From NCBI RefSeq assembly GCF_016735615.1, contig NZ_JAERSF010000002.1, forward strand, positions 1,178,001-1,242,000: a DNA stretch of 64,000 bases, written 5' to 3'. The notes below the pieces were generated by a model. It made no database searches. It saw only the letters and a program-made list of their open reading frames with translations, and had not been told where the DNA came from. Below are positions 37,172 through 45,268 of this stretch, piece by piece (positions within the stretch are counted from its first letter, which is position 1; every line of letters starts with the position of its first letter). Origin of the DNA: Flavobacterium tagetis. Lineage in GTDB: Bacteria; Bacteroidota; Bacteroidia; Flavobacteriales; Flavobacteriaceae. Position numbers and translations under genes: made by a program.

Positions 37172-37564
37172 ATGAAGTTAGCTTACATCTTATTCTTACA
37201 AATTTGTCTTTTAACTATTCCGAATAGTTATAGCAACTCTATTGTGAAGAAAATAAATATTCATACAGCAACTGAATCAATCCATGAGACGATAACTCCT
37301 GCTAATGCGTTAGTAAATAAAGCGCTTTCAGATTCTGATGAATTAAAATTTGTTCTACTAGAAAATACTTCAGAAACGGAGAAATGTAACAGTTCTTTAC
37401 CTGCAGCTCCGCTTAATTTACATTTCAAAAGCTTAAAGGATGATTGTTTTGTTTATATTGAAAATATAAAATTGAACAGTCAAGGATTATGTGAACGCAA
37501 CATAACTCCTTTTAGAAACATGTCACGAAATATCCTATTTCACAGCTTAAAAATCCACATTTAA
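37172..37564 (+). CDS. Small secreted protein of unknown function
   Basis: 130 residues from MKLAYILFLQICLLTIPN, a signal peptide probably cleaved near YSNS. The mature part has no clear motif: two cysteines (in EKCNSSLPAAPL and KDDCFVYIE) and a third in GLCERNI. The longer frame from 37094 only adds unlikely upstream sequence. Stands alone, 324 bases before ureA and separated from it by a gene remnant. Confidence 0.45.
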   Translation: MKLAYILFLQICLLTIPNSYSNSIVKKINIHTATESIHETITPANALVNKALSDSDELKFVLLENTSETEKCNSSLPAAPLNLHFKSLKDDCFVYIENIKLNSQGLCERNITPFRNMSRNILFHSLKIHI

Positions 37565-37613
37565 TTCTTATTACTGCTTAATTGAATTTGGCGCATTTCT
37601 GTCATGGTAAAAT

Positions 37614-37802
37614 TTAATTTTTTATCTTGAGTAAAGAGTTATGCTCAAATTTTCGCAAAACACTTATTATCTGCAAGTTATTACCACGTTTTGCAGCAAA
37701 TAAGACAGGTGTATATTTTGTTCTAGAAAATACATTTCTAAATACTTGTCCAAGTAGCATTCTATGTTGGATAATGTAATTATTACCCTCTTTAATCCAT
37801 TT
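37614..37802 (-). pseudogene. Ankyrin-repeat-like gene remnant
   Basis: On the minus strand, an open stretch ends at TAA (37614-37616) and begins after a TAA (37803-37805); an internal ATG is at 37760. It reads KYTPVLFAAKRGNNLQIISVL, then RKFEHNSLLKIKN. That fits one ankyrin repeat (T-P-L..AA..G....V..LL). With no upstream repeats and no good start it looks like the decayed 3' end of a longer gene. Confidence 0.45.
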
Positions 37803-37830
37803 TTATTGTCTAAAGAAATCATTATTGATC

Positions 37831-37861
37831 TAAAAAAAAGAGATCAGTTATGCGGATCTCT
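37831..37861 (-). terminator. Minus-strand terminator-like hairpin upstream of ureA
   Basis: AGAGATC (37839-37845) pairs with GATCTCT (37855-37861), loop of nine. On the minus strand it is followed by a T-run (complement of 37832-37839), so it would stop antisense transcription out of the urease genes. On the plus strand it is a hairpin 27 bases before the ureA start. Confidence 0.55.
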
Positions 37862-37887
37862 ATATACATAACCCAAAATATTTTACT

Positions 37888-38190
37888 ATGCATTTAACAC
37901 CTAGAGAAATTGAGAAGCTGATGCTGCATACAGCTGGCGAACTTGCTCAAAAGAGAAAAGCCCGTGGCTTAAAATTAAATTATCCTGAAACGATTGCTCT
38001 TATCAGCAGTGAACTGATGGAACGTGCACGAGACGGCAAAACAGTAGCCGAATTGATGCAGTATGGCGCGACACTGCTTCGTAAAGAAGATGTAATGGAA
38101 GGCGTTGCAGAAATGATTCATGATATACAGATTGAAGCAACATTTCCAGATGGGACTAAATTGGTAACTGTGCACAATCCTGTGCGATAA
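37888..38190 (+). CDS. ureA: Urease gamma subunit UreA
   Basis: Smallest structural subunit of urease, 100 residues, normal length. [53 protein letters not shown] and [17 protein letters not shown] are diagnostic. Cytoplasmic. First gene of a plus-strand operon that runs to about 48.1 kb; ureB begins 18 bases later. Confidence 0.98.
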   Translation: MHLTPREIEKLMLHTAGELAQKRKARGLKLNYPETIALISSELMERARDGKTVAELMQYGATLLRKEDVMEGVAEMIHDIQIEATFPDGTKLVTVHNPVR

Positions 38191-38208
38191 ACTTAAAAAA
38201 ATACTGCG

Positions 38209-38580
38209 ATGATTCCAGGAGAAATTATATTAAAAGAAAGCGCTATTATTTGTAATGATAGCCGTGAAACGTTAACTATAAAAGTTACCAATACCGGAGA
38301 CCGACCAATTCAGGTAGGTTCACATTTTCATTTTTTTGAAGTGAATAGAATGATGTCTTTTGACAGAGAAAAAGCATTCGGAATGCGATTAAACATTATT
38401 GCCAGTACAGCAGTGAGATTTGAGCCAGGAGAAGAGAAAGAAGTTGAATTGACTCAATTTGGCGGAAACCAGCGACTTTTTGGACACAACAACTTAGTAG
38501 ACGGAGACTTATCTCCGCATAACAAAGCTGTTGCATTAGAACGTTTAAAAGAAGGCGAATTTAAAAATGTGAAATCATGA
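38209..38580 (+). CDS. ureB: Urease beta subunit UreB
   Basis: 123 residues. [40 protein letters not shown] and [22 protein letters not shown] are family signatures. Its end overlaps the ureC start by four bases, so translation is coupled. In many Bacteroidota ureA and ureB are separate as here, unlike the Helicobacter fusion. Confidence 0.98.
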   Translation: MIPGEIILKESAIICNDSRETLTIKVTNTGDRPIQVGSHFHFFEVNRMMSFDREKAFGMRLNIIASTAVRFEPGEEKEVELTQFGGNQRLFGHNNLVDGDLSPHNKAVALERLKEGEFKNVKS

Positions 38581-40298
38581 GTTTAGAAGTAACTAGAAAA
38601 AATTATACAAGTATTTTTGGTCCAACTGTAGGAGATCAAATACGTTTAGGAGATACAAATCTTATTATAGAAATTGAAAAAGATTTCTGCTCTTACGGAG
38701 ATGAGGCAAAATTTGGAGGAGGAAAAACCGTTAGAGACGGTATGTGCCAATCTTCAACTGCTTTACGTGATGAAGGTGTTCTCGATTTTGTAATTACTGG
38801 TGCTACAATTATTGACCACTGGGGAATTGTAAAAGGAGATATTGGTATTAAAGATGGAAAAATTGTTGGTGTTGGTAGAGCGGGAAATCCAGATACTATG
38901 GACAATATTACACCTGGCATGATTATCGGAGCTTCTACAGAAGTTCATGGTGGACATGGGTATATCGTTACAGCAGGAGGGATTGATACGCACATACACT
39001 TTATCAGCCCTACTCAAATAGAAACAGCATTGTACAGTGGTATTACAACCATGATTGGTGGTGGAACTGGCCCTGCTGACGGAACAAATGCAACAACTGT
39101 AACACCTGGAAAACATAACATTAAAAGAATGTTGCAAGCTGCAGAAGCATTTCCTGTAAATGTTGGTTTCTTCGGAAAAGGAAATGTGGCTACAGGAGCT
39201 CCAATTGAAGAACAAATTGAAGCTGGAGCATTGGGAGTAAAAATCCATGAAGATTGGGGAGCAACTCCTGCCGTGATAGATGCTTCTCTAAAAGCAGCAG
39301 ACAAGTATGATGTGCAAGTAGCAATTCACACGGATACGCTTAACGAAGCAGGATTTCTTGAAGATACTATGAATGCTATAGCAGGACGTGTTATCCATAC
39401 ATTCCACACCGAGGGAGCAGGTGGAGGTCACGCACCAGATATTATCAAGGCCGCAATGTACCCAAATGTATTGCCAGCATCTACAAATCCAACTAGACCG
39501 TATACGACAAATACTATAGATGAGCACTTAGATATGTTAATGGTTTGTCATCATTTAAGTCCAAAAATTCCAGAAGATGTGGCTTTTGCCGATTCACGTA
39601 TTCGCCCTGAAACTATTGCGGCAGAAGACGTGCTTCAAGATATGGGAGTATTCAGTATCATGAGTTCTGATTCGCAAGCTATGGGACGTGTTGGTGAAGT
39701 AATTACCCGCACTTGGCAAACGGCAGATAAGATGAAAATACAAAAAGGGTACTTAGCCGAAGACGAAGCAAACAAAAACGACAACTATCGTGCAAAAAGA
39801 TATGTGTCTAAATACACAATTAACCCTGCAATTGCACACGGAATTTCTAATTATGTTGGATCAATAGAAGCAGGCAAAATTGCTGACTTGGTAATTTGGA
39901 AACCTTCATTATTTGGAGTTAAGCCAGAAATTATCGTAAAAGGAGGTTTTATTGCCGCAAGCAAAATGGGGGATGCTAATGCTTCTATTCCAACACCGCA
40001 ACCTATTATTATGCGTAATATGTTTGGAGCTTATGGTAAAGCTTTAACTAAAACAGTTTTCACCTTTGTTTCTCAAGCTGGTATCGATAATAATATTGCC
40101 GAAGAATATGGTTTGGAAAAGAAATTACTAGCAGTTTCAAATTGCAGAAATATTGGCAAGGCTGATATGATTCATAACAACGCAACTCCAGAAATCATGG
40201 TAAATGCTGAAAACTATACCGTAACAATCGATGGAGAAAAAATCACTTGCGAACCTGTGGATAAACTTCCATTAGCACAATTATACTATCTGTTTTAA
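38577..40298 (+). CDS. ureC: Urease alpha subunit UreC
   Basis: Catalytic subunit with the dinuclear nickel site; hydrolyses urea to ammonia and carbamate. 573 residues, full length. Nickel ligands: His139 and His141 (IDTHIHF), the carbamylated Lys222 ([12 protein letters not shown]), His251, His277 ([11 protein letters not shown]) and Asp365 (SSDSQAMG). The mobile-flap Cys324 and His325 lie in [15 protein letters not shown]. All key residues are present, so the enzyme should be active once matured by the accessory proteins encoded downstream. Confidence 0.99.
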   Translation: MSLEVTRKNYTSIFGPTVGDQIRLGDTNLIIEIEKDFCSYGDEAKFGGGKTVRDGMCQSSTALRDEGVLDFVITGATIIDHWGIVKGDIGIKDGKIVGVGRAGNPDTMDNITPGMIIGASTEVHGGHGYIVTAGGIDTHIHFISPTQIETALYSGITTMIGGGTGPADGTNATTVTPGKHNIKRMLQAAEAFPVNVGFFGKGNVATGAPIEEQIEAGALGVKIHEDWGATPAVIDASLKAADKYDVQVAIHTDTLNEAGFLEDTMNAIAGRVIHTFHTEGAGGGHAPDIIKAAMYPNVLPASTNPTRPYTTNTIDEHLDMLMVCHHLSPKIPEDVAFADSRIRPETIAAEDVLQDMGVFSIMSSDSQAMGRVGEVITRTWQTADKMKIQKGYLAEDEANKNDNYRAKRYVSKYTINPAIAHGISNYVGSIEAGKIADLVIWKPSLFGVKPEIIVKGGFIAASKMGDANASIPTPQPIIMRNMFGAYGKALTKTVFTFVSQAGIDNNIAEEYGLEKKLLAVSNCRNIGKADMIHNNATPEIMVNAENYTVTIDGEKITCEPVDKLPLAQLYYLF

Positions 40299-40314
40299 TT
40301 AATAAAAATTCTAT

Positions 40315-40350
40315 TTCTCACTGTAATAGTTTGTCTTATTACAGTGAGAA
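40315..40350 (+). other. Intercistronic 14-bp hairpin after ureC
   Basis: Arms 40315-40328 (TTCTCACTGTAATA) and 40337-40350 are perfect complements with an 8-nt loop. No T-run follows, so full termination is not expected. It sits between the structural genes and the outer-membrane-protein/accessory genes, where it could protect the ureABC mRNA 3' end or give partial read-through. Confidence 0.65.
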
Positions 40351-40375
40351 TTGAAATAAAAAACAAAAGAAATTT

Positions 40376-40963
40376 ATGAGTACTTGGAAAATTAATTTGG
40401 GTTTAATTCTTCTCTTAGTATGTACGTCTTTAACAACGGTTCATGCACAGAAAGGATCTTTAATGCTTTATGGTTCTTTAACCTATAAAGACAATAATAA
40501 TACGGGTAGCAGTTTTGGTGCAAACCCAATCGGAGTTGGATATTTTTTTAATGATCACGTCGTTGCAGGGATGAATTTTGCTTTTGATCAAGAGAAAAAC
40601 GCAGCAGGAAATCTTACTGATTCTAAACACGAGATAGGTCCGTTTTACAGTGATTCTTGGAATATTGGAGATCATTTTGCCATCATTGCTCAGGCTGATG
40701 CGCATTATGTATGGGGAAATACGCTTATGAATACTCCAGGATCTTACAGCTACAACGGCTATTTAGGAAGAATCTATCCAATTGTAGCCGTATTTCTAGG
40801 TCATGGATGGGCGCTAAAAGCCAAATTCTGTGAATTATCATATGAAAACACTACAGGAAATGATGCAAATAAAACGAGTAATCGAACATTTATTGCTGGA
40901 ATAAATGGGTCAACATTAGGACTCGGAGTTTCAAAAAACATCTCCTTTAAAAAATCAAAATAA
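40376..40963 (+). CDS. Outer-membrane beta-barrel protein in the urease operon
   Basis: 195 residues. Signal peptide about 1-24 (ending TTVHAQ). The mature protein alternates in strands (GSLMLYGSLTYKDNNN, PIGVGYFFNDHVVAGMNFAF, TLGLGVSKNISFKK), a small OmpX/OmpW-like barrel. It ends one base into the ureE start codon, so it is firmly part of the urease operon. Its job is unknown; passage of urea or nickel is a reasonable guess. Confidence 0.75.
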   Translation: MSTWKINLGLILLLVCTSLTTVHAQKGSLMLYGSLTYKDNNNTGSSFGANPIGVGYFFNDHVVAGMNFAFDQEKNAAGNLTDSKHEIGPFYSDSWNIGDHFAIIAQADAHYVWGNTLMNTPGSYSYNGYLGRIYPIVAVFLGHGWALKAKFCELSYENTTGNDANKTSNRTFIAGINGSTLGLGVSKNISFKKSK

Positions 40964-41466
40964 TGATTATACAACAGATAATAGGTAATCCAAAAACACA
41001 TTCAATTGAAGGTCTTGAGATAGATCTTCTGGAAATAGAGTGGTTTGAAACTACCAAGAGAATTCAGCGCAAGCGAACAAATTCAGGAGTAGAAATTGCG
41101 ATTAAGTTTATTCAGGAAGGACAGCGATTGAATCAAGATGATATTCTTTATCAAGATGATAAAAAAGCAGTCGTTGTAAACATTAAACCTTGTGAAGCGA
41201 TTGTAATGACACCGTTGTCTTTATTAGAAATGGGTACGATCTGTTATGAAATTGGAAACAAACATCTTCCATTATTCATTCAGAATGATCAGATTATGAT
41301 GCCTTTTGAAATGCCAATGTTTAGATGGCTTGAAGCGAGTGGTTACAAACCAGAAAAACAGGAGATAAAGCTCTTGCATTTGCTAAAATCAAATGTTGCG
41401 CCTCACGGTCACGGAAATTCGTCCCTTTTTACAAAAATCCTAAATATGGCTTCTTCAAATGACTAA
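40963..41466 (+). CDS. ureE: Urease accessory protein UreE
   Basis: Nickel metallochaperone, 167 residues. IEWFETTKRIQRKRTNSGVEIAI and YQDDKKAVVVNIKPCEAIVMTP form the N-terminal peptide-binding domain. The C-terminal nickel-binding domain has YEIGNKHLPLFIQ with the conserved dimer-interface His. The tail has only a short His cluster (VAPHGHGN), not a long His-rich tail. Overlaps ureF by eight bases. Confidence 0.92.
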   Translation: MIIQQIIGNPKTHSIEGLEIDLLEIEWFETTKRIQRKRTNSGVEIAIKFIQEGQRLNQDDILYQDDKKAVVVNIKPCEAIVMTPLSLLEMGTICYEIGNKHLPLFIQNDQIMMPFEMPMFRWLEASGYKPEKQEIKLLHLLKSNVAPHGHGNSSLFTKILNMASSND

Positions 41467-42157
41467 TATAGAAAACACTTATTTAGGAAGTCTTCTTCAT
41501 TTGGCAGATCCGACTTTACCTATTGGAGGCTACACACACTCCAACGGATTGGAGACTTATGTTCAGGATGAAGCGGTAAATTCTGTAGCTTCAGCAAAAG
41601 AGTTTGTATCAAACATGTTAATGTATAACATTAAATACAATGATGCATCTTTCTTGAAATTAGCTTATGTAGCGGCTGCAAATAATGATTTGGAAACTAT
41701 CGTAAAATTAGATCAAGAATGCAGCGCTTTAAAAAGTCCACGAGAAATACGTGAGGCAAGTCAGAAGTTGGGAATTCGACTAATTAAGATTTTTCGAAGA
41801 CAAAAAGCCTTTGAACTTATTGATGGTTATGAACGTGCAATTGCCAATAAAGAAGCAATGGCACATTATTGTATTGCTTTTGGATTGTACGCACAGTTAT
41901 TAGAAATTCCGTTAGATGAAGCTTTATTCGCATTCTATTACAATGCCGCTATCGGAATGATTACCAATTCGGTTAAGCTAGTGCCTTTAGGACAATTAGA
42001 TGGACAAGATGTTTTATTCGAATTACAACCGCTGATTAAAAAATTAGCAAAAGAAACACTAACAATCGACAGAGAACTTGTTGGTCTTTGCAGCATTGCG
42101 TTTGATATTCGATGTATGCAGCATGAAAGACTTTATTCAAGATTATACATGTCGTAA
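41459..42157 (+). CDS. ureF: Urease accessory protein UreF
   Basis: All-helical chaperone that links UreD and UreG in the urease activation complex. 232 residues. [25 protein letters not shown] at the N-terminus and [20 protein letters not shown] toward the C-terminus are typical. The gene overlaps the end of ureE, and 40 bases of purine-rich DNA separate it from ureG. Confidence 0.95.
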   Translation: MTNIENTYLGSLLHLADPTLPIGGYTHSNGLETYVQDEAVNSVASAKEFVSNMLMYNIKYNDASFLKLAYVAAANNDLETIVKLDQECSALKSPREIREASQKLGIRLIKIFRRQKAFELIDGYERAIANKEAMAHYCIAFGLYAQLLEIPLDEALFAFYYNAAIGMITNSVKLVPLGQLDGQDVLFELQPLIKKLAKETLTIDRELVGLCSIAFDIRCMQHERLYSRLYMS

Positions 42158-42197
42158 CAAAGAGAAAAGAAGAAAGAAAAACAAAAAGAAAAAGAAA

Positions 42198-42836
42198 ATG
42201 GAAACTAGAAAATATGTTAAAGTAGGAGTGGCAGGACCTGTTGGATCAGGAAAAACTGCATTGTTAGAACGTTTGAGCCGAAAAATGCTGAACGACTATA
42301 ATTTAGGCGTAATTACCAATGATATCTATACAAAAGAAGATGCTGAGTTTATGGTGAAGAATAGTCTTTTGCCAAAAGAGAAAATCATTGGAGTAGAAAC
42401 AGGAGGTTGCCCTCACACTGCAATTCGCGAAGATGCGAGTATGAATTTGGAGGCGGTAGATGAATTAGTTTCTCGTTTTCCTGATATCGAATTAATTCTA
42501 ATTGAAAGCGGTGGAGATAACCTTTCAGCAACCTTTTCGCCAGATTTGGCCGATGTGACGATTTTCGTAATTGACGTAGCTGAAGGAGAAAAAATCCCTC
42601 GTAAAGGCGGACCTGGCATTACAAGATCTGATTTGCTTTTGATTAATAAAATCGACTTAGCGCCTTATGTTGGAGCAAGTTTAGAGGTAATGGAAAATGA
42701 CGCTAGAAGAATGAGAAAAGGTGCGCCGTTTGTATTCTCAAACCTTAGATCTACAGAAGGAATTGATGAAGTTATTGGCTGGATCAAGAAATATGCATTG
42801 CTAGAAGATATTGAAGAACCAAATTTAGTTCGTTAA
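42198..42836 (+). CDS. ureG: Urease accessory GTPase UreG
   Basis: SIMIBI GTPase that delivers nickel. 212 residues from [20 protein letters not shown], which contains the P-loop. [19 protein letters not shown] holds the CPH nickel site. [21 protein letters not shown] and [13 protein letters not shown] (NKxD) complete the G motifs. An upstream in-frame extension overlapping ureF is low-complexity K/R and is rejected as start. Confidence 0.97.
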   Translation: METRKYVKVGVAGPVGSGKTALLERLSRKMLNDYNLGVITNDIYTKEDAEFMVKNSLLPKEKIIGVETGGCPHTAIREDASMNLEAVDELVSRFPDIELILIESGGDNLSATFSPDLADVTIFVIDVAEGEKIPRKGGPGITRSDLLLINKIDLAPYVGASLEVMENDARRMRKGAPFVFSNLRSTEGIDEVIGWIKKYALLEDIEEPNLVR

Positions 42837-42840
42837 TCAA

Positions 42841-43638
42841 ATGGTAAGTACCCTAAAAATAGAAGTAGAAAAAAGGGATGGGGAATCATTTTTAAGAGAT
42901 GCATACGTGACACAGCCTTTCAGGATTATGCCTGTTGGACAGTATAAGTCTGATGGAGCTTCGTATTTGATGATCATGAGTTCATCACCTGGAATTTTAA
43001 GCGGTGATGTTTATGATATTCAAGTGAATGTAAAAGAAAATGCCCGTTTGCAATTGCAGTCACAATCCTATCAGCGATTGTTTAATATGGATGGGAGTGC
43101 TTCGCAGATCATGAATGTCAAAATGGAAAAAGGAACTTCTTTCTCTTATGTTCCTCATCCTGTGGTGCCTCATGAAGACTCAACATTTAAAAGTCATAAT
43201 AAGATTTACATCGAAGATGATTGTGATTTGACGATAAGCGAAATTATTACCTGTGGACGTAAACATCATGGAGAAACTTTTAAATATGCTCATTTTCAAA
43301 ATCTTCTAGAGGTTTTTCATCACGATAGATTGGTCTTAAAAGATAATGTTCTATTAAGACCAGATATTATGCCTTTATCAGCTATGGGTTTACTGGAAGG
43401 CTTTACACATCAAGGAACTTTTGTGTATCTAAACACAAGGAATGAGGATGTGAAGGAGGATATCGAATTCTTTTTTAAAGAATTGGAAGGATTGGAAAAC
43501 GTAGCATTTGGAATCAGTGAATTAGAATCAAATGGTTTTGTCATTAGAATTCTAGGACATGGAGGAGAGCAAATGTTTGATTTCTTTAGAAAAGTGCAGG
43601 ATGTACTTTGGGAACAAAATGTAGCAATACAAATTTAA
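42841..43638 (+). CDS. ureD: Urease accessory protein UreD (UreH)
   Basis: Scaffold protein that binds apo-urease with UreF and UreG. 265 residues. AYVTQPFRIMPVGQYKSDGA, LQLQSQSYQRLFNMDGSASQ, SYVPHPVVPHEDSTF and SEIITCGRKHHGETFKYAHF are typical of the beta-helix fold. Starts four bases after ureG. The order ureE-F-G-D with ureD last is common. Confidence 0.93.
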   Translation: MVSTLKIEVEKRDGESFLRDAYVTQPFRIMPVGQYKSDGASYLMIMSSSPGILSGDVYDIQVNVKENARLQLQSQSYQRLFNMDGSASQIMNVKMEKGTSFSYVPHPVVPHEDSTFKSHNKIYIEDDCDLTISEIITCGRKHHGETFKYAHFQNLLEVFHHDRLVLKDNVLLRPDIMPLSAMGLLEGFTHQGTFVYLNTRNEDVKEDIEFFFKELEGLENVAFGISELESNGFVIRILGHGGEQMFDFFRKVQDVLWEQNVAIQI

Positions 43639-43645
43639 ACAGCTT

Positions 43646-44344
43646 ATGGATTCAAATTTAATAGCATTATCAATTACAGCGATCAGCATCAGCTTTTTTC
43701 ATACGGCTTCGGGACCTGATCATTATTTGCCATTTATTGTTTTATCCAGATCGAGAAAATGGAGTATGTCTAAGACCATTATGCTTACAATAGTTTGCGG
43801 TTTCGGACATATTCTGAGTTCGGTAGTTTTAGGATTTATTGGAGTTTTCTTAGGATGGCAAATCAATAAAATAACATTTTTCCAAGATTTTAGAGGCAAT
43901 ATTGCAAGCTGGGCATTGCTGTTATTTGGTGCAATTTATCTTGTCTATGGACTTTGGGCTGCTTACAAAAACAAAGCGCATAAACACTTTGACGTAATGG
44001 GAGAAGATGTATTTGTGTTTTCGCATAAACATGGAGAAGTAGTTATGCCCACTAATCGAGTAAAAGTAACGCCTTTGGTTTTGTTTGCCATTTTCGTAAT
44101 GGGGCCAAGTGAACCGCTAATTCCTTTATTATTCTATTCTGGATTGAAACGTTCTGTTGGTGAAATTTCTACAATTATTGGTGTTTTTACTCTCAGTACT
44201 GTTTTGACTATGCTTGGTATGGTGCTTTTAGGAGTATATGGATATTCTTTTTTCAAAACAGAAAAATTAGAACGTTATACCCCAGCAATTAGCGGAGCAG
44301 TAGTTTTAGCATGTGGTGTCGGGATGGTCTTTTTAGGCTGGTAA
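43646..44344 (+). CDS. NicO/UreH-type nickel permease
   Basis: 232-residue inner-membrane protein with about six spans. The first span carries FFHTASGPDHYLPF, matching the H-x4-D-H metal motif of NiCoT/NicO/UreH transporters. FAIFVMGPSEPLIPLLFY in a later span is also typical of UreH-like permeases. A His-containing cytoplasmic loop (FVFSHKHGEVV) could bind metal. Position directly after ureD supports nickel supply for urease. Direction of transport is inferred. Confidence 0.85.
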   Translation: MDSNLIALSITAISISFFHTASGPDHYLPFIVLSRSRKWSMSKTIMLTIVCGFGHILSSVVLGFIGVFLGWQINKITFFQDFRGNIASWALLLFGAIYLVYGLWAAYKNKAHKHFDVMGEDVFVFSHKHGEVVMPTNRVKVTPLVLFAIFVMGPSEPLIPLLFYSGLKRSVGEISTIIGVFTLSTVLTMLGMVLLGVYGYSFFKTEKLERYTPAISGAVVLACGVGMVFLGW

Positions 44345-44378
44345 TTCAAATAATTTTTATTTCTAGAAGTATACACAA

Positions 44379-45263
44379 ATGAAAAAAATAAAATCAATAG
44401 TAGAAACAGTGCTTAAAGGCATTGGACAAATCATGCTTCAAGAAAGTGCTTGGACAGGATTATTATTTTTAATTGCGATATCTTATGACTCGATCCTGAT
44501 GGGAGTTGCAGCTTTGCTAAGTTCTATAATTGGTACTGCGACAGCAAAAATTTGCAATTTCAGTGACGAAAATATAAAAGCAGGTTTATACGGATTTAAT
44601 GCAACGTTAGTCGGAGTAGGATTAGTTTTCTTCTTTGAAACCAGTCTGTTAATATGGTTTTTACTTGTTTTAGGATCTGTACTAAGCACGTTGCTTATGG
44701 AATTTTCTATTCGCAAAAAAATACCCTTTTTCACCTTTCCTTTTATTGTCATTACTGTAGTTGCTGTTTTGAGTATTCAGCACTTTGGATTAGCAGTTGC
44801 AAGAATACCAGCAGCTAATGTAGAGATGCCCGAACTTGAAGATTTTGCAGTAGCGGCACATGCCTATAGTGAAGTGATTTTTCAAGGAACTATTGCAGCT
44901 GGTTTGCTGTTTTTTATTGGGGTTTTTCTAAACAATCCCACAGCGGCATTGTACGGATTTGTAGCGGCAGTAATTGCAGCGGCAATTGCGCATTTTGATC
45001 AAGATTCTGTAAAATTAATAGAAGATGGAATGTTCAGTTTCAACGCTGTTTTATGCGGAATTGCATGTAGCGGAACAAAACCAAGAGATGGACTGTATGT
45101 ATTGTTATCAGTAGTTATAGCAACATACTTTGACATTTTTATGATGCATAACGGATGGATTACACTTACGTTTCCATTTGTTTTATCAATGTGGGTAATT
45201 GTTTCCTTAAAAAAAATAATAAGTCGTTTTGAAAGTAAAATGGCAATTGTAAAAGAAAATTAA
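44379..45263 (+). CDS. Urea transporter (UT family)
   Basis: 294 residues, about ten spans in two homologous halves. The repeated signature appears as AGLYGFNATLVGVGL (first half) and GMFSFNAVLCGIACS (second half), the urea-selective pore segments of UT-type channels. It would allow urea into the cytoplasm for the urease. Lies 34 bases after the permease gene. Confidence 0.92.
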   Translation: MKKIKSIVETVLKGIGQIMLQESAWTGLLFLIAISYDSILMGVAALLSSIIGTATAKICNFSDENIKAGLYGFNATLVGVGLVFFFETSLLIWFLLVLGSVLSTLLMEFSIRKKIPFFTFPFIVITVVAVLSIQHFGLAVARIPAANVEMPELEDFAVAAHAYSEVIFQGTIAAGLLFFIGVFLNNPTAALYGFVAAVIAAAIAHFDQDSVKLIEDGMFSFNAVLCGIACSGTKPRDGLYVLLSVVIATYFDIFMMHNGWITLTFPFVLSMWVIVSLKKIISRFESKMAIVKEN

Positions 45264-45268
45264 TAATA

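Noticed and set aside
37131..37887. CRISPR array or cas genes in the accessory stretch
   Set aside because: No regularly spaced repeats here or anywhere in the window, and no Cas-like protein.
38763..39248. 161-codon antisense ORF inside ureC
   Set aside because: Sits fully inside a strongly conserved gene, rich in Cys/Ser/Asn as expected for a frame shadow, and matches no family.
41450..41470. Frameshift at the ureE/ureF overlap
   Set aside because: The eight-base overlap is a normal coupled start; both proteins have full-length, family-typical ends.
42078..42197. Upstream extension of ureG overlapping ureF
   Set aside because: The extension is a low-complexity K/R-rich stretch after an out-of-frame overlap with ureF; the family starts at the [14 protein letters not shown] position (42198).
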